Below, one piece after another: positions 52,224 through 62,314 of a DNA stretch of 64,000 nucleotides (the first letter of the stretch is position 1; each line of letters begins with the position of its first letter). The stretch covers positions 1,054,001 through 1,118,000 of the forward strand of contig CANMFU010000001.1 in the NCBI GenBank assembly GCA_947497295.1, written 5' to 3'. The notes beneath the pieces are model-generated. The model saw only the letters and a program-made list of their open reading frames with translations, ran no database searches and was not told the origin of the DNA. The DNA comes from an uncultured Roseovarius sp. Lineage in GTDB: Bacteria; Pseudomonadota; Alphaproteobacteria; Rhodobacterales; Rhodobacteraceae. The position numbers and the translations under genes are program-made.

Positions 52224-52817
52224 TTAACTGCCCCAGATAACGCGAACGTAATTGGTTGTTTCCTGATACGGCGGCACATCACCATATTTCTTCACCGCCC
52301 CCGGACCGGCGTTATAAGCAGCCAGCGCCAGCCGCCACGATCCAAATTCGCGGAACTGCATGGCCAAATAGCGCGCGCCACCTTCCAGATTTTGCTGGGG
52401 GTCATGCGGATCAACCCGCAAAATCGCCGCCGTGCCGGGCATCAGCTGCGCAAGGCCAATCGCGCCTTTATGCGACAGCGCCGCCGGCTTCCAGCCGCTT
52501 TCCTGCTGGATCAGACGCAGAAACAAATCCTCGGGCACGGAATATTTACGCGCCGCCGCCTTGGCCAGATTCAGGAATTCACCGCGATAGGCACCTGTAT
52601 ACGCCTTTGCGCTGCCCCATTTGGTGGGCGTGTTGATGCGGTCAGGTTGCAAGCGTATCGACGCCTTGTACTGCGAGGCGGCGCGATTATCCAGAACACT
52701 GATCTGGGATTTGAACTGCGTGCCGCGGCTCTTGGTTGACAGAACTTCGGCCTGCACCCCTTGCGTCACTAAAACGGTCGTCGCGAGCGTCAATGCCGTG
52801 CAATAGAATCGCTTCAT
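52224..52817 (-). CDS. Lytic transglycosylase, SLT domain
   Basis: Cleaves peptidoglycan in the periplasm. The 197-aa protein has a signal peptide ([20 protein letters not shown], cut after VQA), a linker, and a C-terminal SLT domain with the catalytic Glu106 in [10 protein letters not shown], the [15 protein letters not shown] block and [11 protein letters not shown]. The ATG at 52817 fits the signal peptide; an ATG at 52841 would add eight residues. The protein is short, so it is probably a stand-alone MltE/Slt-like enzyme. Confidence 0.9.
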   Translation of the reverse strand: MKRFYCTALTLATTVLVTQGVQAEVLSTKSRGTQFKSQISVLDNRAASQYKASIRLQPDRINTPTKWGSAKAYTGAYRGEFLNLAKAAARKYSVPEDLFLRLIQQESGWKPAALSHKGAIGLAQLMPGTAAILRVDPHDPQQNLEGGARYLAMQFREFGSWRLALAAYNAGPGAVKKYGDVPPYQETTNYVRVIWGS

Positions 52818-52994
52818 ATGAATATCCAGGTTCGGTTCCAATGATCTCGGGGTAACCGATTCCGTTCACCATTTCCAGCTTTGCGCGTGCACTGCGCCCT
52901 CAATCTTGGCCTGTTTGGTTATTTTAGGCTGGCATTAACGTGGTTCAGGTGATGTAACACGAGGCAAATTCCAAGCCCTATCAGGAGAGATCGA

Positions 52995-53495
52995 ATGGCC
53001 GGGTCGGTTAACAAAGTCATCATTATCGGCAATCTGGGCCGCGACCCCGAGGTGCGCACGTTCCAGAATGGCGGCAAAGTCTGCAACTTGCGAATCGCCA
53101 CGTCCGAAAACTGGAAGGATAAAACCACCGGCGAGCGGCGCGAGAAAACCGAGTGGCATTCAGTTGCGATCTTTAACGAGGGCCTGGTGCGGATCGCCGA
53201 ACAGTATCTGCGCAAAGGCTCCAAGGTTTACATTGAAGGTCAGCTTCAGACCCGCAAATGGCAAGATCAATCCGGTCAGGACCGCTACTCGACCGAGGTG
53301 GTACTTCAGGGATTCAACGGCAATCTCACCATGCTCGACGGCCGTAGCGAAGGTGGTGGCGGCGGCGGCTACCCGGGTGGCGGCGGTAGCGGTGGGGGTG
53401 GATATGAAGGCCCGGACGACCGCGGCGGGCCATCGTCGGGCGGTAGCGGAGGCAGCGCGCCTTCGCGTGATTTCGATGATGAAATTCCGTTCTGA
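52995..53495 (+). CDS. ssb: Single-stranded DNA-binding protein
   Basis: A 166-aa protein with the OB fold ([37 protein letters not shown]), a glycine-rich linker from about residue 117 to 158, and the acidic tip DFDDEIPF that recruits replication and repair partners. The ATG at 52995 has AGGAGAG 6 nt upstream. It is followed by a strong hairpin and slyX. Confidence 0.97.
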   Translation: MAGSVNKVIIIGNLGRDPEVRTFQNGGKVCNLRIATSENWKDKTTGERREKTEWHSVAIFNEGLVRIAEQYLRKGSKVYIEGQLQTRKWQDQSGQDRYSTEVVLQGFNGNLTMLDGRSEGGGGGGYPGGGGSGGGGYEGPDDRGGPSSGGSGGSAPSRDFDDEIPF

Positions 53496-53525
53496 GCGCG
53501 TCGCAGGCAAAACCTCATTTTGCTC

Positions 53526-53554
53526 AATGGCGTAAAGTACGGCTTTACGCCATT
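53526..53554 (+). terminator. 12-bp perfect hairpin after ssb
   Basis: AATGGCGTAAAG-TACGG-CTTTACGCCATT is a perfect 12-bp stem with a 5-nt loop, extended by TGC/GCA beyond a small internal loop. It starts 31 nt after the ssb stop. It lacks a T-tract, so it may protect the mRNA 3' end or work with Rho rather than act as an intrinsic terminator. Confidence 0.55.
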
Positions 53555-53687
53555 TGCAAGTTCAAGATCTTATAGCAGCCCTATCGATTCCCCGGACCGC
53601 TCGTGAAAAATCCACACGAAAGTCCGAGGCAGCGTGCCAATGTGCGATCAGCTTGACGCTGGTCTGCTCCGACGTCAAAAGCAGCGC

Positions 53688-53882
53688 ATGGATAAATTCG
53701 AAGAACAGATAGCCCATCTCATCCGCGCGGTTGACGATCTGTCGGACATCGTCGCACGGCAGGACAGTGAAATCACTGTCCTGAGCCGCCGTGTCGAAAT
53801 GCTTATGCGCCGCGAAGGTGAGCGCGAGGCCGACAGTGGCAGCGCTGTCACGCTGGGCAACGAGCGTCCCCCTCACTATTAA
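53688..53882 (+). CDS. slyX: SlyX family protein
   Basis: A 64-aa coiled-coil protein (MDKFEEQIAHLIRAVDDLSD, then DIVARQDSEITVLSRRVEMLM) ending in the conserved PPHY. SlyX proteins are common but their role is unknown. The ATG at 53688 gives the family length. The ribosome site is weak, and a frame extension upstream to 53634 has no support. It is convergent with dnaE. Confidence 0.85.
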   Translation: MDKFEEQIAHLIRAVDDLSDIVARQDSEITVLSRRVEMLMRREGEREADSGSAVTLGNERPPHY

Positions 53883-53919
53883 GCGCTTGATACTTTAAGC
53901 GAAAAATCTCCGCCCGGCC

Positions 53920-56900
53920 TCAGATGTCCTGCACATCCATCACGCCATCAAGGCTTTTGATCGCGCCTTTGATCTGTGGTGTCACCGGGTAATCGCGCCC
54001 CGCCGATAGTTCGACCTCGCCCGGTAGTCCGTCACCCATCAGGCAAAACCGGATAGGGCCGGGCCGCGCGGCGCGCGCCGCCTCTGCGGCGCCCTCCAAC
54101 ACACGTGCTACCGACGCAACAGCCGAGGGCGCGTCAACGAAAATCATCAACCCCAGACTGCCAGCATCCGCCACCACACCGTCAATAGGTGCCACAGCGC
54201 GCGCCAGCAGCTTGAGTTGCTCGGATTCCATTGTCGCCTCGACCGTCACGACCACCTGAGCGCCCGTGTCGATATGCTCGCGCGATTTCTCCAGCGTTTC
54301 CGAGAACATGACGACCTCGTAACCGCCCGTCGTATCGCTGAGCTGCACAAAGGCAAACCGATTGCCACGCGCCGATTTTCGCTCCTGACGGCCTGCCACG
54401 ATACCGGCCATCTTGACCACGCAAGGCGCGCGGGCAGCCAGGCTCGTCACCTCGTCCAGCGTCTTGACCTGCTTGCGCTTCAGCGCCGCCATGTAGTCGT
54501 CCAGCGGATGGCCGGACAGGTAAAACCCGACCGCCTTGAACTCCTCGGTCAGGCGCTCGGCAGGCAGCCAGTCATCCACCGGGGGCAGCCGCGGCTCTGG
54601 CAGATCTTCGCCTGCTTCGCCAAACAGAGACACCTGCGCCGAGTTCTTCTGGTCATGGATCGCCGCCGAGTAATTCATCAGCGGCTCGATCGCATCGAAC
54701 ACGCGGCGGCGGTTGCGGTCAATCTCATCGAACGCGCCCGAGCGGGCAAGCATCTCCATCGGACGCTTGCCGATCCGCTTGATATCTACGCGCCGCGCGA
54801 AGTCATACAGCGTGGCAAAGGGTTTACCGTCCCGTCCCGTAACAACCAGCTTCATCGCCTCGACACCGACATTTTTCAGCGCGCCCAAGCCATAGTGCAG
54901 CACGCGATCGCGCACCACAAATTGCGCGTCCGAACGGTTGACGCAGGGCGGCGCCCAAGGCAATTCCAGCCCTTTTTTCACCTCTTCAAAATAAACCGAC
55001 AATTTATCTGTCAGGTGAATATCGCAGTTCATCACCCCGGCCATGAACTCGGTCGGATGGTTCGCCTTCAGCCATGCGGTCTGGTAGCTGACCACCGCGT
55101 AGGCCGCTGCGTGGGATTTGTTGAAACCGTAATTGGCGAACTTATCCAGAAGGTTCCACACCTCCAGCGCTTTGGCGTCATCGACGCCGTTTTCCTTGGC
55201 GCCCTTGATGAATTTCGGCCGCTCCTCGTCCATTGCGGCCTGAATCTTCTTGCCCATCGCGCGGCGCAACAGGTCGGCGCCGCCCAGTGAATAGCCCGCC
55301 ATTTCCTGCGCGATCTGCATCACCTGTTCCTGGTAAACGATGATGCCCTGCGTCTCGTCCAGGATGTGGTCAATCGTCGGATGCAGCAGATCGCGGTCCG
55401 AGATCTCGTTCTTCACCTCGCAGAACTTCGGGATGTTCTCCATCGGGCCGGGCCGGTAGAGCGCGACCAACGCGATGATATCCTCGATGCAGTCCGGCTT
55501 CATCCGCTTGAGCGCATCCATCATGCCCGAGCTTTCCACCTGGAACACCGCAACGGTTTTCGCGCGTGCATAAAGCGCATATGCCTTGGCATCGTCCAAC
55601 GGGATCTGGCCGATATCATTCTCGGCGCCCTCGAACGGCTCGTAAATCGTGCTGCCATCGGCGGCAATGTGCAGATCGCGGCCCTCGCCGTGGATTTGGC
55701 TAATCGCGTTTTGGATCACAGTCAGGGTTTTCAGACCCAGAAAGTCGAACTTGACCAGCCCCGCTTGTTCGACCCACTTCATGTTGAACTGGGTCGCGGG
55801 CATGTCGCTGCGCGGATCCTGATAAAGCGGCACCAGCGCGTCCAAGGGGCGGTCCCCGATCACCACGCCCGCCGCGTGGGTCGATGCGTTGCGCAGCAGC
55901 CCCTCGACCTGCATGCCGTATTTCAGCAGCCGGTCGACGACCTCCTCATTGCGGGCCTCCTCGCGCAGGCGGTCCTCCTGAACCAGCGCCTGCTGAATGC
56001 TGACGGGTTTGACGCCCTCGACCGGGATCATTTTCGACAGGCGGTCCACCTGCCCGTAAGGCATCTGCAACACGCGGCCGATGTCGCGCACAGCGGCCTT
56101 GGACAGCAGCGCGCCGAAGGTGATGATCTGGCCCACGCGGTCGCGGCCATATTTCTCCTGCACATATTGGATCACCTCCTCGCGGCGATCCATGCAGAAG
56201 TCGATGTCGAAATCGGGCATACTGACCCGTTCGGGGTTAAGAAACCGCTCAAACAGAAGCGAATAGCGCAGCGGATCAAGGTCGGTGATGGTCAGCGCAT
56301 ACGCCACAAGGCTGCCGGCGCCCGAGCCGCGCCCCGGACCCACCGGAATATCGCGGTCCTTGGCCCATTTGATGAAATCGGCAACGATCAGGAAGTAGCC
56401 GGGAAAGCCCATGCCCTCGATGATGCCCAGCTCGAATTCCAGCCGCTTTTCATATTCTTCGACGCTGGTGGCATGCGGGATGACCTTCAGCCGCTCGGCC
56501 AGCCCCAGCTTGGCCTGGCGGCGCAACTCGTCCACCTCGTCATCGGCAAATTTAGGCAGGATCGGGTCGCGCCGGTAAGCGCCAAAGGCGCAGCGTTTGG
56601 CAATCTCGACCGTGTTTTCAATCGCCTCGGGCAGGTCGGCAAACAGCGTCGCCATTTCGCGCGGCGTCTTGAAATTATGCTGCGGCGTCAAGCGGCGACG
56701 CGGGGCGGACTGATCGACATAGGTGCCACCCGCAACGCAGAGCATCGCGTCATGCGCCTCGTACATCTCTGACTTCGGGAAATAGACGTCGTTTGTTGCC
56801 ACCAGCGGCAACTCCATCGCATAGGCCATTTCGACAAGGCCCCGCTCGCTTTGCTGTTCGGCCTCGGGCAGACCATCCTCGCCGGGGTGGCGCTGAAGCT

Positions 56901-57420
56901 CGACATAAAGGCGATCACCGTAGATTTCTGCCAGTTGCCGCATCAGCGCCTCGGCGGCGGGGCGCTGGCCAGCGCGCAGCAGGCGCCCAACGGGGCCGTC
57001 GGGACCGCCTGAGAGGCAAATCAGACCGCCAGCGTTTTCGGCCAGATCGGCGCGGGTGACGTGCGGCAGCGCGCCATCGCCGCGCAGGTAAAGGCACGAG
57101 TTGAGCTTCATCAGATGCTCGTAGCCCTGCTCGTTCTGCGCCAGCAGCACGATGGGCGCGGGCGGCGGCACCCTTTCCCCTGGCGCGACATCCACGTAAG
57201 CCAGATCAATCTGGCAGCCCATGATCGGCTGGATGCCGGCGCCTGCCGCCGAGACGGCAAATTCCAATGCGGCGAACATGTTGTTCGTGTCCGTCACCGC
57301 CACGGCGGGCATGTCAGCCTTGCGGCAGAGTTCCGGTAGGGATTTCAGGCGGATAGCCCCTTCAAGCAGGGAGTATTCGCTGTGAACGCGCAGATGAATG
57401 AATCGGGCTGGATTGGACAT
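53920..57420 (-). CDS. dnaE: DNA polymerase III alpha subunit
   Basis: The replicative polymerase, 1166 aa. The N-terminal PHP domain starts FIHLRVHSEYSLLEGAIRL, a palm domain carries the catalytic PDFDIDFCMDRREEVIQYV near residue 400 (key residues DFDID), then come fingers with PGRGSGAGSLVAYAL just before, a tandem HhH region, and an OB domain with APCVVKMAGIVAGRQE. The fold and length are of the DnaE1 type. Some PHP metal ligands (HSEYSLLEG) are present, so residual PHP activity is possible. Confidence 0.97.
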   Translation of the reverse strand: MSNPARFIHLRVHSEYSLLEGAIRLKSLPELCRKADMPAVAVTDTNNMFAALEFAVSAAGAGIQPIMGCQIDLAYVDVAPGERVPPPAPIVLLAQNEQGYEHLMKLNSCLYLRGDGALPHVTRADLAENAGGLICLSGGPDGPVGRLLRAGQRPAAEALMRQLAEIYGDRLYVELQRHPGEDGLPEAEQQSERGLVEMAYAMELPLVATNDVYFPKSEMYEAHDAMLCVAGGTYVDQSAPRRRLTPQHNFKTPREMATLFADLPEAIENTVEIAKRCAFGAYRRDPILPKFADDEVDELRRQAKLGLAERLKVIPHATSVEEYEKRLEFELGIIEGMGFPGYFLIVADFIKWAKDRDIPVGPGRGSGAGSLVAYALTITDLDPLRYSLLFERFLNPERVSMPDFDIDFCMDRREEVIQYVQEKYGRDRVGQIITFGALLSKAAVRDIGRVLQMPYGQVDRLSKMIPVEGVKPVSIQQALVQEDRLREEARNEEVVDRLLKYGMQVEGLLRNASTHAAGVVIGDRPLDALVPLYQDPRSDMPATQFNMKWVEQAGLVKFDFLGLKTLTVIQNAISQIHGEGRDLHIAADGSTIYEPFEGAENDIGQIPLDDAKAYALYARAKTVAVFQVESSGMMDALKRMKPDCIEDIIALVALYRPGPMENIPKFCEVKNEISDRDLLHPTIDHILDETQGIIVYQEQVMQIAQEMAGYSLGGADLLRRAMGKKIQAAMDEERPKFIKGAKENGVDDAKALEVWNLLDKFANYGFNKSHAAAYAVVSYQTAWLKANHPTEFMAGVMNCDIHLTDKLSVYFEEVKKGLELPWAPPCVNRSDAQFVVRDRVLHYGLGALKNVGVEAMKLVVTGRDGKPFATLYDFARRVDIKRIGKRPMEMLARSGAFDEIDRNRRRVFDAIEPLMNYSAAIHDQKNSAQVSLFGEAGEDLPEPRLPPVDDWLPAERLTEEFKAVGFYLSGHPLDDYMAALKRKQVKTLDEVTSLAARAPCVVKMAGIVAGRQERKSARGNRFAFVQLSDTTGGYEVVMFSETLEKSREHIDTGAQVVVTVEATMESEQLKLLARAVAPIDGVVADAGSLGLMIFVDAPSAVASVARVLEGAAEAARAARPGPIRFCLMGDGLPGEVELSAGRDYPVTPQIKGAIKSLDGVMDVQDI

Positions 57421-57480
57421 GGCGGCACTTTAGGCCAGAGACCCGCATGCCGCCAGAGGGCAATCCGCCCGGTCCCTGCG

Positions 57481-59145
57481 TCAGGCGCTGTAGGTCACCT
57501 GCCCCGCGCAGATCGTGACCATCGCGCGGGCCTTGTGAATTGCGTCCGGCGCGCAAGCCTCAAGGTCGCGGTCCATCACGACCACATCGCCCATCTGGCC
57601 CGGTGCCAGCTGCCCCTTGCGACCCTCGTTGAATTCAACCCATGCGTTGCCGCTGGTGTAGGAGGCCAGCGTGTCCATCAGGCTTTGCGGGCGCACGTCC
57701 CATGGCGCGCCGGGCTGTGCGGGCGCGATGGCGCATTGGATATTGCGCATGACATCCACCGGGATCACCGGCCAGTCGGTCGAGAAAATCACCGGCGCGC
57801 CGGTATCGCGGATGCGCTGCCACGCATAGGCGTAAGGGTACTGGTCGTCATGCAGCAGCGTACCCTGCGGAACCAGCGGGAAATAATCCCCCAGCGGCGA
57901 GTGGCGCGGCTGCAAGGACGCGACGGCACCCAGCGCATGGATGCGTGGCAGATCATCGGGATGGATCACTTCGATATGCTCGATCCGGTGGCGCGAATCG
58001 CGCGCACCATTCGCGCGGCGGGCCGCCTCGAACCCGTCCAGCGTGCAGCGCGTCGCCAGATCGCCGATGGAATGCACGCTGAGTTGCAGACCCATGGCAT
58101 CGGTGCGGATGCACGCCTCGTTGAAATGGGCCGGCTCGAACACCGGCTCGCCCACACGATCGGTGCCGGGATAGGGCCGCGTCATCATCGCAGTATGGGT
58201 GTCCAGCACGCCGTCCATGAACATCTTGACCCGGCCGGACCAGACGCGATCACCGCTATAGCGGCGATGCATTTCGGCGGCTTCCTCGAGCCGGTCCAGC
58301 GGGTCGTAATTTTTCAGATGAAACGGCACTTGCATGCGGCACTTCAGATCGCCCGCCGCGTCCAGATCGCTGAGCAGTTCAAGCTGATAGAAATTACCGT
58401 CCATATTGTGCATCGTGGTAATGCCGTGGCTGGCGGCATGGGCCAGTCCGCGCGCCAGCAGGCGGCGGTCGGCGGCGCGCTCGGCCTCGGTTGCGGGCGG
58501 CTCCGGCTCGGCGCCGGTGACATAGCCCAGCATATCGCGCCCGCCCGTGCGGCTGAGCTTCAACACTGGACCAAAGGCGCCGGTTTCCTGCAATTCGCCG
58601 GTGGCATTGCCGCCCGCTTCCATGACGATCACGCTGCCTTCTGGCACCGGGCCGCCGTGCAGCAGCCCCGCCTGCCGCAGCGCCATGGTATTGGCCCAAA
58701 GCGTATGAATATCCGGTGCCAGCAGCGCCAGCGGGCGGTCCGGCAGGATCGCGTCCAGATCGTGGCGCGTCGGGTTGCGCCCGTCCATCAGCCCGTATGC
58801 GGTGCTGGTGCCCAGAATCATCGGCTCGTTCGGGTTGTCGTCCGCGTAGGCGCGTATGGTCTGCGCGGCATCGCTTGCCGTCTCGACCCCCTCCATCGCC
58901 ATGAATTCCAGCGCGGCAGAACCTTGGAACAGATGCACATGACTGTCGATGAAACCGGGCAGGACCGTGCCGCCTGCGGCATCAATCACCTGTGCGCCCG
59001 GCGCCGCCAGATCGCGAATATCTGCTGTGCTGCCGACGGCCAGAACCAAGCCGCCCGCGAGCGCGACTGCCTCGGCGCGGGGGTGCTCGCTGTTCACCGT
59101 CAGAACCTTGCCATTCAGGATCACAAGATCCGCCTTGCCTGCCAT
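57481..59145 (-). CDS. YtcJ-like metal-dependent amidohydrolase
   Basis: A 554-aa protein of the amidohydrolase family 3. It has a first metal site in [15 protein letters not shown], a central TIM barrel with [21 protein letters not shown] and [10 protein letters not shown], and [10 protein letters not shown] near the C-terminus. The substrate is unknown; relatives hydrolyse amides, N-substituted formamides or imides. The ATG at 59145 has AAGGAGA 7 nt upstream. It is divergent from a polyamine-type transporter, which may supply its substrate; that link is only positional. Confidence 0.87.
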   Translation of the reverse strand: MAGKADLVILNGKVLTVNSEHPRAEAVALAGGLVLAVGSTADIRDLAAPGAQVIDAAGGTVLPGFIDSHVHLFQGSAALEFMAMEGVETASDAAQTIRAYADDNPNEPMILGTSTAYGLMDGRNPTRHDLDAILPDRPLALLAPDIHTLWANTMALRQAGLLHGGPVPEGSVIVMEAGGNATGELQETGAFGPVLKLSRTGGRDMLGYVTGAEPEPPATEAERAADRRLLARGLAHAASHGITTMHNMDGNFYQLELLSDLDAAGDLKCRMQVPFHLKNYDPLDRLEEAAEMHRRYSGDRVWSGRVKMFMDGVLDTHTAMMTRPYPGTDRVGEPVFEPAHFNEACIRTDAMGLQLSVHSIGDLATRCTLDGFEAARRANGARDSRHRIEHIEVIHPDDLPRIHALGAVASLQPRHSPLGDYFPLVPQGTLLHDDQYPYAYAWQRIRDTGAPVIFSTDWPVIPVDVMRNIQCAIAPAQPGAPWDVRPQSLMDTLASYTSGNAWVEFNEGRKGQLAPGQMGDVVVMDRDLEACAPDAIHKARAMVTICAGQVTYSA

Positions 59146-59351
59146 GCTCCGTCTCCTTGCCGTGGACATATGTTGCGCAGATTGCAGCACCGCTCGCGCC
59201 GGGTAAATACCTGTCCAGACATCAGCGGTCAGCAAAGGGGTATTTACCTTATCTGCGAGCGCAGCATAGGCTGACAGCTGAAGCGCGCGCCGGGAATCGA
59301 GTGTGCGGGCATAAAAATAGGCAGTTTACTGTCACAAGACAGGGGGATCGC

Positions 59352-60473
59352 ATGGCGACCCAATCAGCGACGGCACAGCCAAACGCGCATCACCAAATGG
59401 CAGCAACCACGCATGAGGTGATGATCCACGCCGAGGGCGTGACCAAGACATTCGGTCAGGGCAGCAGCCAGATCACCGCGCTGGACAACGTGACGGTGGA
59501 TATCCGCAAGAACGAGTTTTTCACTCTGCTCGGCCCGTCTGGCTGCGGCAAGACCACGCTTTTGCGGCTCATCGCCGGTTTCGATCTGCCCGACGCGGGC
59601 CAGATCCTGCTGGACGGACAGGAAATCGGCCACCTGCCGCCCTACAAGCGGCCCGTGAACACCGTTTTCCAATCCTACGCGCTGTTTCCGCATATGAGCG
59701 TGGCGCGCAACATCGGTTTTGGCCTTGAGATGCAGGGCCGCCCCAAATCCGAGATCAAGAACGCAACCGAAGAAATGCTGGCGCTGGTGCAGATGGAGCA
59801 TCTGGCGGGGCGCCGCACTGACCAGCTATCAGGCGGTCAGCAACAGCGCGTCGCGCTGGCCCGCGCACTGGCACCCCGCCCCAAGGTTCTGCTGCTGGAC
59901 GAGCCGCTGTCAGCGCTGGATCTGAAACTGCGCAAGGAAATGCAGATCGAGCTGAAGCGCCTTCAGGGCGAGACGGGCATCACCTTTGTCTTTGTCACCC
60001 ACGATCAGGAAGAGGCGCTGACCATGTCCGACCGGATCGCGGTCATGCAGGCGGGCCGCATCCTTCAGGTCGGCGGGCCGAAAGAGATCTACAACAATCC
60101 CGCTCGCCGGTTCGTTGCTGATTTCATTGGCGATATCAATATTCTGGACGGCGAACTTGATGCAAAAGGTGAACGCGTGATCTTGCCCGGAGGCGTGTCA
60201 ATCGGCGCGCTATTGCCCGAAGGTGCAGCGCGCACGGGCCACGTATCTGTTGCAATCCGCCCTGAGAACATGAACCTGACCGCGGCCGATGCGCCCGAGG
60301 CCGCGCTGACCGGGCGCGTGACCAATATCGTCTATTTCGGCGCGGGCCATAACGTGCATGTCGCGCTGGAGGGCGGAGGCGAAGTGCTGGTGCGCCGCGC
60401 GCAGACAGATGCGCAAATCGGCGCGCATGTGGGGCTGAGCGTGCCGGACGCCGTTCAGGTTCTGGTGGATTGA
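59352..60473 (+). CDS. potA: Spermidine/putrescine-type ABC transporter ATP-binding protein
   Basis: A 373-aa ATPase with Walker [10 protein letters not shown] near residue 64, the signature [15 protein letters not shown], Walker [13 protein letters not shown] and a C-terminal TOBE domain (residues about 290-373). It energises uptake with the PotB/C channels and PotD-like binding protein encoded next. The ATG at 59352 has AGGGGGA upstream, partly overlapped by a small CTGTC/GACAG hairpin at 59329-59342. The polyamine specificity is inferred from the family. Confidence 0.92.
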   Translation: MATQSATAQPNAHHQMAATTHEVMIHAEGVTKTFGQGSSQITALDNVTVDIRKNEFFTLLGPSGCGKTTLLRLIAGFDLPDAGQILLDGQEIGHLPPYKRPVNTVFQSYALFPHMSVARNIGFGLEMQGRPKSEIKNATEEMLALVQMEHLAGRRTDQLSGGQQQRVALARALAPRPKVLLLDEPLSALDLKLRKEMQIELKRLQGETGITFVFVTHDQEEALTMSDRIAVMQAGRILQVGGPKEIYNNPARRFVADFIGDINILDGELDAKGERVILPGGVSIGALLPEGAARTGHVSVAIRPENMNLTAADAPEAALTGRVTNIVYFGAGHNVHVALEGGGEVLVRRAQTDAQIGAHVGLSVPDAVQVLVD

Positions 60474-61420
60474 TGGCGGATCTCACCTCCTCCAGCGCGG
60501 GCGAACGTCTTGCCGAGGCGCGCCGCCAGACCAACGCTGCCGCGCGCCGCCGCCGCTGGCAGTTATTGTCGCCGGCGATCATCATCATCGCCGCGTTCGG
60601 GATTTTTCCGCTGACGATCACGCTGATTTATTCCTTCCTCAGCCCCGGTACCTATGGCGGCGTTCGGTGGGAATTTTCCACCAACGCCTATGTGCAGTTC
60701 CTGTTTGACCGGGATATTTTCGACGATACGCTGCAATTCTCCGCAACCTATCTCAGCATCTTTGGCCGCTCCATCGGGCTGGCCTTCGGCGCCACTGTCG
60801 GCGCGCTGCTGATCGGGTTTCCGACCGCGTATTTCATCGCCTCCAAACCGGCGAACCAGCGCAATCTGTGGCTGTTCCTGATCACCCTGCCATTCTGGGT
60901 CAACCTGCTGATCCGCACCTATGCGATTCTGCTGATCATCCGGGACGAGGGGATTGTGAACATCTCCCTGATGTGGACCGGCCTCATCGATCAGCCTATC
61001 GGCATGCTTTACACCGATTATGCGATCTTTGCCGGCCTGATCTACAGCTACCTGCCTTTCATGGTGCTGCCGCTCTATGCGTCACTGGAGAAGCTGGATT
61101 TCCGTCTGGTCGAGGCCGCGTACGACCTTTACGCCAGCCGGTTTCAAGTGCTGCGCCATGTTATCGTCCCGATGGCCAAGCCGGGCATCGTGGCGGGCTG
61201 TATCCTTGTCTTCATCCCCGCGCTGGGCGCCTATATCACGCCCGAATTGCTGGGAGGCGGCAAGGAGTTGATGATCGGCAACCTGATTGCGCTGCAATTT
61301 GGCGGCTCGCGCAACTGGCCGTTCGGGTCGGCTGCGGCGTTGATCCTGCTGGTCGTGGTGATGGTGTCGCTGATCGTTTACGTCCGGTACTCAGGCAAGG
61401 AGGGCAGCAATCATGGCTAA
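60473..61420 (+). CDS. potB: Polyamine-type ABC transporter permease PotB-like
   Basis: A 315-aa inner-membrane permease with six helices. Its EAA loop that docks on the ATPase is VEAAYDLYASRFQVLRHVIVP (key residues EAAYDLYAS). The N-terminus is charged. The ATG overlaps the potA stop (TGATG), so translation is coupled, and it overlaps potC by 8 nt. Residues of the six helices run from about 40 to 300. Confidence 0.92.
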   Translation: MADLTSSSAGERLAEARRQTNAAARRRRWQLLSPAIIIIAAFGIFPLTITLIYSFLSPGTYGGVRWEFSTNAYVQFLFDRDIFDDTLQFSATYLSIFGRSIGLAFGATVGALLIGFPTAYFIASKPANQRNLWLFLITLPFWVNLLIRTYAILLIIRDEGIVNISLMWTGLIDQPIGMLYTDYAIFAGLIYSYLPFMVLPLYASLEKLDFRLVEAAYDLYASRFQVLRHVIVPMAKPGIVAGCILVFIPALGAYITPELLGGGKELMIGNLIALQFGGSRNWPFGSAAALILLVVVMVSLIVYVRYSGKEGSNHG

Positions 61421-62276
61421 GCCCACCCAGACCCCTGCCACCGTGGCCAGTCCCGACCCCGTACCGCCGCGCCGCCGCCGGATGAAGGATCTGCGCAAGC
61501 AGCCCGGTTTTGACACGATCGCATGGATCTGCCTGTTCCTGCTTTATGCGCCGATTGCGGTGCTGATCATCTTTTCGTTCAACGACAACCGTTCAGTCGT
61601 GAAGTGGACCGAATTCAGCCTGCGCTGGTACAAGGCCGCGTTCGAAAACGAAGGCATCCGCAAGGCGACGCTGATCTCGCTGCAAGTGGCCGCCGTATCC
61701 ACAATCTTTGCCACCATATTTGCCACCATGGCCGCATTGGCCACAACGCGCGTGCGCGCTTTCAAGGGCCAGACGCTGGCCTATGCGGTGATCAACCAGC
61801 CGCTGATGGTGCCCGAAATCGTCACCGCCGTCTCGACCCTCGCGTTTTTCGGCATCATCAAGCAGGCCACAGGCATCAACGGGATCGGGTTTTTGATGCT
61901 GGCGCATACCGTATTCTGCATCCCGTTCGCCTATATGCCGATCCGCGCGCGGCTGGAGGATATGAACCTCTCGCTGGAACAGGCCGCCGCAGACCTCTAT
62001 GCGACCCCCATTCAGGTGTTCCGCAAGGTCACACTGCCGTTGATGGCGCCGGGGATCGTCGCGGGCGGAATGCTGGCCTTTGTGGTGTCGCTGGACGATG
62101 TTATCATCACGCTGCTGGTTGCCGGCCCCGGCGAAACGACGCTGCCGGTCTATATCCTCGGCCAGATCCGGCGCGGCATCACGCCAGAAATTAACGCCGT
62201 TTCAACCGTGCTGCTGGGTCTGTCAGTCGTGCTGGTCTCGATCTTTTTCCTGATAGGCAACAACAAGCGGACATAA
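61413..62276 (+). CDS. potC: Polyamine-type ABC transporter permease PotC-like
   Basis: A 287-aa inner-membrane permease. The EAA-type loop is in the LEDMNLSLEQAAADLYATPIQ region (key residues EQAAADLYATP), and the C-terminal DDVIITLLVAGP stretch is typical of PotC. The N-terminal 30 residues are proline- and arginine-rich. It pairs with PotB to form the channel. It is followed 38 nt later by the binding protein gene. Confidence 0.92.
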   Translation: MAKPTQTPATVASPDPVPPRRRRMKDLRKQPGFDTIAWICLFLLYAPIAVLIIFSFNDNRSVVKWTEFSLRWYKAAFENEGIRKATLISLQVAAVSTIFATIFATMAALATTRVRAFKGQTLAYAVINQPLMVPEIVTAVSTLAFFGIIKQATGINGIGFLMLAHTVFCIPFAYMPIRARLEDMNLSLEQAAADLYATPIQVFRKVTLPLMAPGIVAGGMLAFVVSLDDVIITLLVAGPGETTLPVYILGQIRRGITPEINAVSTVLLGLSVVLVSIFFLIGNNKRT

Positions 62277-62314
62277 AGCCCGCGATACATCAAACCAACC
62301 GGAGGACTGTCTTT

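Noticed and set aside
53884-53901. CGCTT/AAGCG hairpin between slyX and dnaE as a bidirectional terminator
   Set aside because: Only five base pairs with an 8-nt loop and no T-tract on either strand.
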